The notes under the pieces: generated by a model
Seen by the model: only the letters and a program-made list of their open reading frames with translations
Databases searched by the model: none
Told to the model about the DNA's origin: nothing
Made by a program: the position numbers and the translations under genes
Assembly: GCF_032452875.1 (NCBI RefSeq)
Contig: NW_026893856.1
Coordinates: forward strand, 186,001-250,000
Length of the DNA stretch: 64,000 nt
Origin: Bos javanicus
Taxonomy: Eukaryota; Chordata; Mammalia; Artiodactyla; Bovidae
Direction: 5' to 3'
Part shown: positions 53,248-64,000 of the stretch, one piece after another
How positions within the stretch are numbered: the first letter of the stretch is position 1
Layout of the letters: each line of letters begins with the position of its first letter

Positions 53248-54779
53248 GCCTCTGGAGGCAATAAACAAAGAGCTGAGTAGGCACGAATCAGTCAGCAGGC
53301 AATAATCATGGAACTCAGCTGTGAGGAATCATGCTGCTCAGCTGGCAATAATCAAGCAGCTGAGCAGGCAGGAATTACGCAGCACAGCTGACAATTGTCA
53401 AGCAGATGACAGGCAGGAATCGTGCAGCTCAGCTGGCAATTGTCAAGCAGATGAGCAGACAGTAATCACGCAGCTCAGCAGGCCCAGATCACGTGACTGA
53501 GCATGCACTGTTCACGTGGCTGATCATACACTGATCACGTGATTGATCATGCACTGATCACTTGGATATCATGCACTGATCACGTGGCTGATCATACACT
53601 GTTCACGTGTCTGACCATGCACTGATCACGTGGCTGATCATACACTGCTCACGTAACTGATAATGCACTTATCACGTGGCTATCATGCACTGATACGTGG
53701 CTGAACATGCACTGTTCACGTGGCTGATCACACACCTGTCACGTGACATATCATGCACTGATCACCTGGAACTCATGCACTGATCACGTGGCTGATCATA
53801 CTCTGCTCACGAAACTCATCATGCACACATCACGTGGCTATCATGCACTGCTCACGTGGTTCGTCATGGAATGATCACGGCTACCATATACTGGTCACGT
53901 GACTGATCATGCACAGATCACGTAAATGATCATGCACTGTTCACGTGACTGATCATGTACTGATCACGTGACTGATCATGCACTGATCACGTGGCTATCA
54001 TGCTCTGCTCACGTGGCTGATCATGCAACGATCACGTAGCAACCATGTACTGGTCACGTGACTGATCATGCACTGATCATGTAATTGATCCTGCACTGAT
54101 CACGTGGCTCATCACGCACTGATCCGTGGCTGATCACACACGTATCACGTGACTGGTCATGTACAGATCCGTGACTAATCATGAAGTGATCACGTGGCTA
54201 TCACTGATCACGTGGATATCATGCACTGATCACGTGGCTGATCACACACGTATCACCTGACTGATCATGCACTGATCACGTGGCTATCATGCACTGCTCA
54301 CGTGGCTGATCATGCGATGATCACGCAACTACCATGTACTGGTCACATGACTGATCATGCACTGATCACGTGACTGATCATGCAGTGATCACGTGGCTGT
54401 CATGCACTACTCACGTGGCTGATCATGCAATGATCATGTAGCTACCATGTACAGGTCCCGTGAATGATCATACACCCATCAGGTGACTGATCATGCACTG
54501 ATCACGTGGCTATCATGCACTGATCACTAGACTGATCATGCACTGATCACGTCTATATCATGCACTGATCACATGACTGCCCATGCACTGGTCACGTGGA
54601 TGATCATACACTAATCATGTGACAGATCATGCACTGATCACGTGGCTGATCATGCACTGACACTGTGACTGAGCATGGACTGATCACATGACTATCGTGT
54701 AGTGATCACGTGACTTAATGGCGCTGATCATGTGACTGATCATGCACTGATCATGTTTGCTATCATACACTGATCATGT
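53248..54779 (+). repeat. HOR unit 24 (1532 bp)
   Basis: A four-base deletion near 54200 gives GGCTATCACTGATC. Short AGATCCGTGAC near 54165. Private AGGTCCCGTGAATG near 54451. TACTGGTCACGTG near 54048 replaces the usual TAGTGGTCTCGTG. Hypervariable site CACGGCTACC. Confidence 0.95.
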
Positions 54780-56318
54780 GCCTCTGGAGGCAATAAACAA
54801 AGAGCTGAGTAGGCACGAATCAGTCAGCAGGCAATAATCATGGAACTCAGCTGTGAGGAATCATGCTGCTCAGCTGGCAATAATCAAGCAGCTGAGCAGG
54901 CAGGAATTACGCAGCACAGCTGGCAATTGTCAAGCAGATGACAGGCAGGAATCGTGCAGCTCAGCTGGCAATTGTCAAGCAGATGAGCAGACAGTAATCA
55001 CGCAGCTCAGCAGGCCCAGATCACGTGACTGAGCATGCACTGTTCACGTGGCTGATCATACACTGATCACGTGATTGATCATGCACTGATCACTTGGATA
55101 TCATGCACTGATCACGTGGCTGATCATACACTGTTCACGTGTCTGACCATGCACTGATCACGTGGCTGATCATACACTGCTCACGTAACTGATAATGCAC
55201 TTATCACGTGGCTATCATGCACTGATACGTGGCTGAACATGCACTGTTCACGTGGCTGATCACACACCTGTCACGTGACATATCATGCACTGATCACCTG
55301 GAACTCATGCACTGATCACGTGGCTGATCATACTCTGCTCACGAAACTCATCATGCACACATCACGTGGCTATCATGCACTGCTCACGTGGTTCGTCATG
55401 GAATGATCGCGAAGCTACCATATACTGGTCACGTGACTGATCATGCACAGATCACGTAAATGATCATGCACTGTTCACGTGACTGATCATGTACTGATCA
55501 CGTGACTGATCATGCACTGATCACGTGGCTATCATGCTCTGCTCACGTGGCTGATCATGCAACGATCACGTAGCAACCATGTAGTGGTCTCGTGACTGAT
55601 CATGCACTGATCATGTAATTGATCCTGCACTGATCACGTGGCTCATCACGCACTGATCCGTGGCTGATCACACACGTATCACGTGACTGGTCATGTACAG
55701 ATCCCGTGACTAATCATGAAGTGATCACGTGGCTATCATGCACTGATCACGTGGATATCATGCACTGATCACGTGGCTGATCACACACGTATCACCTGAC
55801 TGATCATGCACTGATCACGTGGCTATCATGCACTGCTCACGTGGCTGATCATGCGATGATCACGCAACTACCATGTACTGGTCACATGACTGATCATGCA
55901 CTGATCACGTGACTGATCATGCAGTGATCACGTGGCTGTCATGCACTACTCACGTGGCTGATCATGCAATGATCATGTAGCTACCATGTACAGGTCACGT
56001 GAATGATCATACACCCATCAGGTGACTGATCATGCACTGATCACGTGGCTATCATGCACTGATCACTAGACTGATCATGCACTGATCACGTCTATATCAT
56101 GCACTGATCACATGACTGCCCATGCACTGGTCACGTGGATGATCATACACTAATCATGTGACAGATCATGCACTGATCACGTGGCTGATCATGCACTGAC
56201 ACTGTGACTGAGCATGGACTGATCACATGACTATCGTGTAGTGATCACGTGACTTAATGGCGCTGATCATGTGACTGATCATGCACTGATCATGTTTGCT
56301 ATCATACACTGATCATGT
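54780..56318 (+). repeat. HOR unit 25 (1539 bp)
   Basis: The hypervariable site reads CGCGAAGCTACC near 55408, a state found only here and in the adjacent unit 26. Cassette allele CTGGCAATTG, unlike unit 26, so the shared segment does not extend through both cassettes. Confidence 0.95.
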
Positions 56319-57855
56319 GCCTCTGGAGGCAATAAACAAAGAGCTGAGTAGGCACGAATCAGTCAGCAGGCAATAATCATGGAACTCAGCTGTGAGGAAT
56401 CATGCTGCTCAGCTGGCAATAATCAAGCAGCTGAGCAGGCAGGAATTACGCAGCACAGCTGACAATTGTCAAGCAGATGACAGGCAGGAATCGTGCAGCT
56501 CAGCTGGCAATTGTCAAGCAGATGAGCAGACAGTAATCACGCAGCTCAGCAGGCCCAGATCACGTGACTGAGCATGCACTGTTCACGTGGCTGATCATAC
56601 ACTGATCACGTGATTGATCATGCACTGATCACTTGGATATCATGCACTGATCACGTGGCTGATCATACACTGTTCACGTGTCTGACCATGCACTGATCAC
56701 GTGGCTGATCATACACTGCTCACGTAACTGATAATGCACTTATCACGTGGCTATCATGCACTGATACGTGGCTGAACATGCACTGTTCACGTGGCTGATC
56801 ACACACCTGTCACGTGACATATCATGCACTGATCACCTGGAACTCATGCACTGATCACGTGGCTGATCATACTCTGCTCACGAAACTCATCATGCACACA
56901 TCACGTGGCTATCATGCACTGCTCACGTGGTTCGTCATGGAATGATCGCGAAGCTACCATATACTGGTCACGTGACTGATCATGCACAGATCACGTAAAT
57001 GATCATGCACTGTTCACGTGACTGATCATGTACTGATCACGTGACTGATCATGCACTGATCACGTGGCTATCATGCTCTGCTCACGTGGCTGATCATGCA
57101 ACGATCACGTAGCAACCATGTAGTGGTCTCGTGACTGATCATGCACTGATCATGTAATTGATCCTGCACTGATCACGTGGCTCATCACGCACTGATCCGT
57201 GGCTGATCACACACGTATCACGTGACTGGTCATGTACAGATCCGTGACTAATCATGACTGATCACGTGGCTATCATGCACTGATCACGTGGATATCATGC
57301 ACTGATCACGTGGCTGATCACACACGTATCACCTGACTGATCATGCACTGATCACGTGGCTATCATGCACTGCTCACGTGGCTGATCATGCGATGATCAC
57401 GCAACTACCATGTACTGGTCACATGACTGATCATGCACTGATCACGTGACTGATCATGCAGTGATCACGTGGCTGTCATGCACTACTCACGTGGCTGATC
57501 ATGCAATGATCATGTAGCTACCATGTACAGGTCACGTGAATGATCATACACCCATCAGGTGACTGACCATGCACTGATCACGTGGCTATCATGCACTGAT
57601 CACTAGACTGATCATGCACTGATCACGTCTATATCATGCACTGATCACATGACTGCCCATGCACTGGTCACGTGGATGATCATACACTAATCATGTGACA
57701 GATCATGCACTGATCACGTGGCTGATCATGCACTGACACTGTGACTGAGCATGGACTGATCACATGACTATCGTGTAGTGATCACGTGACTTAATGGCGC
57801 TGATCATGTGACTGATCATGCACTGATCATGTTTGCTATCATACACTGATCATGT
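56319..57855 (+). repeat. HOR unit 26 (1537 bp)
   Basis: Shares CGCGAAGCTACC with unit 25 (here near 56947). Private CTAATCATGACTGATC near 57248, short AGATCCGTGAC near 57238, and GACTGACCATGC near 57561. Cassette allele CTGACAATTG. Confidence 0.95.
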
Positions 57856-59394
57856 GCCTCTGGAGGCAATAAACAAAGAGCTGAGTAGGCACGAATCAGT
57901 CAGCAGGCAATAATCATGGAACTCAGCTGTGAGGAATCATGCTGCTCAGCTGGCAATAATCAAGCAGCTGAGCAGGCAGGAATTACGCAGCACAGCTGGC
58001 AATTGTCAAGCAGATGACAGGCAGGAATCGTGCAGCTCAGCTGGCAATTGTCAAGCAGATGAGCAGACAGTAATCACGCAGCTCAGCAGGCCCAGATCAC
58101 GTGACTGAGCATGCACTGTTCACGTGGCTGATCATACACTGATCACGTGATTGATCATGCACTGATCACTTGGATATCATGCACTGATCACGTGGCTGAT
58201 CATACACTGTTCACGTGTCTGACCATGCACTGATCACGTGGCTGATCATACACTGCTCACGTAACTGATAATGCACTTATCACGTGGCTATCATGCACTG
58301 ATACGTGGCTGAACATGCACTGTTCACGTGGCTGATCACACACCTGTCACGTGACATATCATGCACTGATCACCTGGAACTCATGCACTGATCACGTGGC
58401 TGATCATACTCTGCTCACGAAACTCATCATGCACACATCACGTGGCTATCATGCACTGCTCACGTGGTTCGTCATGGAATGATCACGAAGCTACCATATA
58501 CTGGTCACGTGACTGATCATGCACAGATCACGTAAATGATCATGCACTGTTCACGTGACTGATCATGTACTGATCACGTGACTGATCATGCACTGATCAC
58601 GTGGCTATCATGCTCTGCTCACGTGGCTGATCATGCAACGATCACGTAGCAACCATGTAGTGGTCTCGTGACTGATCATGCACTGATCATGTAATTGATC
58701 CTGCACTGATCACGTGGCTCATCACGCACTGATCCGTGGCTGATCACACACGTATCACGTGACTGGTCATGTACAGATCCCGTGACTAATCATGAAGTGA
58801 TCACGTGGCTATCCTGCACTGATCACGTGGATATCATGCACTGATCACGTGGCTGATCACACACGTATCACCTGACTGATCATGCACTGATCACGTGGCT
58901 ATCATGCACTGCTCACGTGGCTGATCATGCGATGATCACGCAACTACCATGTACTGGTCACATGACTGATCATGCACTGATCACGTGACTGATCATGCAG
59001 TGATCGCGTGGCTGTCATGCACTACTCACGTGGCTGATCATGCAATGATCATGTAGCTACCATGTACAGGTCACGTGAATGATCATACACCCATCAGGTG
59101 ACTGATCATGCACTGATCACGTGGCTATCATGCACTGATCACTAGACTGATCATGCACTGATCACGTCTATATCATGCACTGATCACATGACTGCCCATG
59201 CACTGGTCACGTGGATGATCATACACTAATCATGTGACAGATCATGCACTGATCACGTGGCTGATCATGCACTGACACTGTGACTGAGCATGGACTGATC
59301 ACATGACTATCGTGTAGTGATCACGTGACTTAATGGCGCTGATCATGTGACTGATCATGCACTGATCATGTTTGCTATCATACACTGATCATGT
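57856..59394 (+). repeat. HOR unit 27 (1539 bp)
   Basis: Hypervariable site CACGAAGCTACC. Private CAGTGATCGCGTGGC near 58998 (A to G). Cassette allele CTGGCAATTG, as in units 28 to 30. Confidence 0.95.
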
Positions 59395-60933
59395 GCCTCT
59401 GGAGGCAATAAACAAAGAGCTGAGTAGGCACGAATCAGTCAGCAGGCAATAATCATGGAACTCAGCTGTGAGGAATCATGCTGCTCAGCTGGCAATAATC
59501 AAGCAGCTGAGCAGGCAGGAATTACGCAGCACAGCTGGCAATTGTCAAGCAGATGACAGGCAGGAATCGTGCAGCTCAGCTGGCAATTGTCAAGCAGATG
59601 AGCAGACAGTAATCACGCAGCTCAGCAGGCCCAGATCACGTGACTGAGCATGCACTGTTCACGTGGCTGATCATACACTGATCACGTGATTGATCATGCA
59701 CTGATCACTTGGATATCATGCACTGATCACGTGGCTGATCATACACTGTTCACGTGTCTGACCATGCACTGATCACGTGGCTGATCATACACTGCTCACG
59801 TAACTGATAATGCACTTATCACGTGGCTATCATGCACTGATACGTGGCTGAACATGCACTGTTCACGTGGCTGATCACACACCTGTCACGTGACATATCA
59901 TGCACTGATCACCTGGAACTCATGCACTGATCACGTGGCTGATCATACTCTGCTCACGAAACTCATCATGCACACATCACGTGGCTATCATGCACTGCTC
60001 ACGTGGTTCGTCATGGAATGATCACGAAGCTACCATATACTGGTCACGTGACTGATCATGCACAGATCACGTAAATGATCATGCACTGTTCACGTGACTG
60101 ATCATGTACTGATCACGTGACTGATCATGCACTGATCACGTGGCTATCATGCTCTGCTCACGTGGCTGATCATGCAACGATCACGTAGCAACCATGTAGT
60201 GGTCTCGTGACTGATCATGCACTGATCATGTAATTGATCCTGCACTGATCACGTGGCTCATCACGCACTGATCCGTGGCTGATCACACACGTATCACGTG
60301 ACTGGTCATGTACAGATCCCGTGACTAATCATGAAGTGATCACGTGGCTATCCTGCACTGATCACGTGGATATCATGCACTGATCACGTGGCTGATCACA
60401 CACGTATCACCTGACTGATCATGCACTGATCACGTGGCTATCATGCACTGCTCACGTGGCTGATCATGCGATGATCACGCAACTACCATGTACTGGTCAC
60501 ATGACTGATCATGCACTGATCACGTGACTGATCATGCAGTGATCACGTGGCTGTCATGCACTACTCACGTGGCTGATCATGCAATGATCATGTAGCTACC
60601 ATGTACAGGTCACGTGAATGATCATACACCCATCAGGTGACTGATCATGCACTGATCACGTGGCTATCATGCACTGATCACTAGACTGATCATGCACTGA
60701 TCACGTCTATATCATGCACTGATCACATGACTGCCCATGCACTGGTCACGTGGATGATCATACACTAATCATGTGACAGATCATGCACTGATCACGTGGC
60801 TGATCATGCACTGACACTGTGACTGAGCATGGACTGATCACATGACTATCATGTAGTGATCACGTGACTTAATGGCGCTGATCATGTGACTGATCATGCA
60901 CTGATCATGTTTGCTATCATACACTGATCATGT
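59395..60933 (+). repeat. HOR unit 28 (1539 bp)
   Basis: Hypervariable site CACGAAGCTACC, cassette allele CTGGCAATTG. The end of the unit reads CTATCATGTAGTG, where most neighbours have CTATCGTGTAGTG. Otherwise consensus. Confidence 0.95.
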
Positions 60934-62451
60934 GCCTCTGGAGGCAATAAACAAAGAGCTGAGTAGGCACGAATCAGTCAGCAGGCAATAATCATGGAAC
61001 TCAGCTGTGAGGAATCATGCTGCTCAGCTGGCAATAATCAAGCAGCTGAGCAGGCAGGAATTACGCAGCACAGCTGGCAATTGTCAAGCAGATGACAGGC
61101 AGGAATCGTGCAGCTCAGCTGGCAATTGTCAAGCAGATGAGCAGACAGTAATCACGCAGCTCAGCAGGCCCAGATCACGTGACTGAGCATGCACTGTTCA
61201 CGTGGCTGATCATACACTGATCACGTGATTGATCATGCACTGATCACTTGGATATCATGCACTGATCACGTGGCTGATCATACACTGTTCACGTGTCTGA
61301 CCATGCACTGATCACGTGGCTGATCATACACTGCTCACGTAACTGATAATGCACTTATCACGTGGCTATCATGCACTGATACGTGGCTGAACATGCACTG
61401 TTCACGTGGCTGATCACACACCTGTCACGTGACATATCATGCACTGATCACCTGGAACTCATGCACTGATCACGTGGCTGATCATACTCTGCTCACGAAA
61501 CTCATCATGCACACATCACGTGGCTATCATGCACTGCTCACGTGGTTCGTCATGGAATGATCACGAAGCTACCATATACTGGTCACGTGACTGATCATGC
61601 ACAGATCACGTAAATGATCATGCACTGTTCACGTGACTGATCATGTACTGATCACGTGACTGATAATGCACTGATCACGTGGCTATCATGCTCTGCTCAC
61701 GTGGCTGATCATGCAACGATCACGTAGCAACCATGTAGTGGTCTCGTGACTGATCATGCACTGATCATGTAATTGATCCTGCACTGATCACGTGGCTCAT
61801 CACGCACTGATCCGGTGGCTGATCACACACGTATCGCGTGACTGGTCATGTACAGATCCCGTGACTAATCATGAAGTGATCACGTGGCTATCATGCACTG
61901 ATCACGTGGCTGATCACACACGTATCACCTGACTGATCATGCACTGATCACGTGGCTATCATGCACTGCTCACGTGGCTGATCATGCGATGATCACGCAA
62001 CTACCATGTACTGGTCACATGACTGATCATGCACTGATCACGTGACTGATCATGCAGTGATCACGTGGCTGTCATGCACTACTCACGTGGCTGATCATGC
62101 AATGATCATGTAGCTACCATGTACAGGTCACGTGAATGATCATACACCCATCAGGTGACTGATCATGCACTGATCACGTGGCTATCATGCACTGATCACT
62201 AGACTGATCATGCACTGATCACGTCTATATCATGCACTGATCACATGACTGCCCATGCACTGGTCACGTGGATGATCATACACTAATCATGTGACAGATC
62301 ATGCACTGATCACGTGGCTGATCATGCACTGACACTGTGACTGAGCATGGACTGATCACATGACTATCGTGTAGTGATCACGTGACTTAATGGCGCTGAT
62401 CATGTGACTGATCATGCACTGATCATGTTTGCTATCATACACTGATCATGT
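60934..62451 (+). repeat. HOR unit 29 (1518 bp), one monomer deleted
   Basis: About 21 bp shorter than neighbours. The GTGGATATCATGCACTGATC monomer is absent near 61905, so GGCTATCATGC leads straight to the GGCTGATCACACACG monomer. Private GTATCGCGTGAC near 61831 (A to G). ATCCGGTGG form as in units 5 and 20. Confidence 0.95.
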
Positions 62452-63990
62452 GCCTCTGGAGGCAATAAACAAAGAGCTGAGTAGGCACGAATCAGTCAGC
62501 AGGCAATAATCATGGAACTCAGCTGTGAGGAATCATGCTGCTCAGCTGGCAATAATCAAGCAGCTGAGCAGGCAGGAATTACGCAGCACAGCTGGCAATT
62601 GTCAAGCAGATGACAGGCAGGAATCGTGCAGCTCAGCTGGCAATTGTCAAGCAGATGAGCAGACAGTAATCACGCAGCTCAGCAGGCCCAGATCACGTGA
62701 CTGAGCATGCACTGTTCACGTGGCTGATCATACACTGATCACGTGATTGATCATGCACTGATCACTTGGATATCATGCACTGATCACGTGGCTGATCATA
62801 CACTGTTCACGTGTCTGACCATGCACTGATCACGTGGCTGATCATACACTGCTCACGTAACTGATAATGCACTTATCACGTGGCTATCATGCACTGATAC
62901 GTGGCTGAACATGCACTGTTCACGTGGCTGATCACACACCTGTCACGTGACATATCATGCACTGATCACCTGGAACTCATGCACTGATCACGTGGCTGAT
63001 CATACTCTGCTCACGAAACTCATCATGCACACATCACGTGGCTATCATGCACTGCTCACGTGGTTCGTCATGGAATGATCACGAGGCTACCATATACTGG
63101 TCACGTGACTGATCATGCACAGATCACGTAAATGATCATGCACTGTTCACGTGACTGATCATGTACTGATCACGTGACTGATCATGCACTGATCACGTGG
63201 CTATCATGCTCTGCTCACGTGGCTGATCATGCAACGATCACGTAGCAACCATGTAGTGGTCTCGTGACTGATCATGCACTGATCATGTAATTGATCCTGC
63301 ACTGATCACGTGGCTCATCACGCACTGATCCGTGGCTGATCACACACGTATCACGTGACTGGTCATGTACAGATCCCGTGACTAATCATGAAGTGATCAC
63401 GTGGCTATCATGCACTGATCACGTGGATATCATGCACTGATCACGTGGCTGATCACACACGTATCACCTGACTGATCATGCACTGATCACGTGGCTATCA
63501 TGCACTGCTCACGTGGCTGATCATGCGATGATCACGCAACTACCATGTACTGGTCACATGACTGATCATGCACTGATCACGTGACTGATCATGCAGTGAT
63601 CACGTGGCTGTCATGCACTACTCACGTGGCTGATCATGCAATGATCATGTAGCTACCATGTACAGGTCACGTGAATGATCATACACCCATCAGGTGACTG
63701 ATCATGCACTGATCACGTGGCTATCATGCACTGATCACTAGACTGATCATGCACTGATCACGTCTATATCATGCACTGATCACATGACTGCCCATGCACT
63801 GGTCACGTGGATGATCATACACTAATCATGTGACAGATCATGCACTGATCACGTGGCTGATCATGCACTGACACTGTGACTGAGCATGGACTGATCACAT
63901 GACTATCGTGTAGTGATCACGTGACTTAATGGCGCTGATCATGTGACTGATCATGCACTGATCATGTTTGCTATCATACACTGATCATGT
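62452..63990 (+). repeat. HOR unit 30 (1539 bp)
   Basis: Last complete unit. Hypervariable site CACGAGGCTACC, cassette allele CTGGCAATTG. No conspicuous private change; a good representative of the array consensus. Confidence 0.95.
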
Positions 63991-64000
63991 GCCTCTGGAG
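63991..64000 (+). repeat. HOR unit 31, first 10 bases of the cassette
   Basis: GCCTCTGGAG, the start of the next cassette in the expected register (1539 bp after the previous one), cut by the window edge. It shows that the array does not end here. Confidence 0.93.

Larger units (their letters stand above)
17945..64000 (+). repeat. Right-arm HOR array, about 1538-bp units, 30 complete
   Basis: Thirty-one cassette starts (GCCTCTGGAGGC) lie at 17945, 19496, 21034 and then every 1.53-1.54 kb to 63991. Each unit is one 238-bp cassette (242 bp in unit 1) plus about 57 monomers in a fixed order of variants. Unit lengths are 1532-1551 bp, except 1473 (unit 20) and 1518 (unit 29). From unit 3 on the units are nearly identical. 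The array continues beyond the window. Confidence 0.98.

Noticed and set aside
17945..64000. CRISPR array
   Set aside because: There are regular repeats, but no unique spacers between short identical repeats. Everything is repetitive, units are 1.5 kb, and there are no cas-like genes.
1..64000. CENP-B box
   Set aside because: I looked for the TTCG...CGGG core in monomers and cassettes and did not find it. The CDEI-like CACGTG is a different element.
1..64000. Telomeric or rDNA repeats
   Set aside because: No TTAGGG-like runs and no rRNA-like sequence are present on either strand.

Overview
The whole 64-kb window is satellite DNA. I find no protein-coding gene, no tRNA or rRNA, no transposon and no CRISPR array. 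The basic unit is a 22-23 bp monomer, itself two similar halves: CTGATCATGCA followed by CTGATCACGTGG, read in the right-arm orientation. Monomers are grouped into longer higher-order repeats (HORs), each carrying one or two copies of a distinct 237-242 bp cassette. This hierarchy, with local homogenisation and a megasatellite-like scale, points to eukaryotic heterochromatin (pericentromere, centromere, sex chromosome or B chromosome). I do not recognise the satellite family and cannot name the species.

Layout. Left arm, 1-15436: monomers in reverse orientation with ten intact cassettes and one broken one. The cassettes are of two types, A (241-242 bp) and B (237-238 bp), irregularly alternating. 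One 2541-bp two-cassette HOR is visible (7243-9783 and again from 9784). Junction, 15436/15437: the array flips orientation at the centre of a 26-bp near-perfect palindrome. Transition zone, 15437-17944: degenerate monomers and two cassette remnants. Right arm, 17945-64000: thirty complete HOR units of about 1538 bp plus the first 10 bases of a thirty-first. Each unit has one A-like cassette followed by about 57 monomers. Units 1-2 are the most divergent. Later units are nearly identical, so homogenisation increases away from the junction.

What stands out. Most monomers carry the palindromic E-box CACGTG, usually within TCACGTG, which is also the core of the yeast CDEI centromere element. One strand also carries TGCATG (UGCAUG in RNA, the RBFOX motif) about every 23 nt. 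The cassette is five tandem copies of a 45-46 bp repeat, twice the monomer length, so it may be an ancient diverged dimer of the same satellite. Variants in the right arm allow the copying history of units to be followed. They include a hypervariable site with eight states in 28 units, adjacent units sharing private changes, and an apparent excess of A:T to G:C changes. Functional ideas are inference only. The short open frames in the cassettes are by-products of repetition, not genes.
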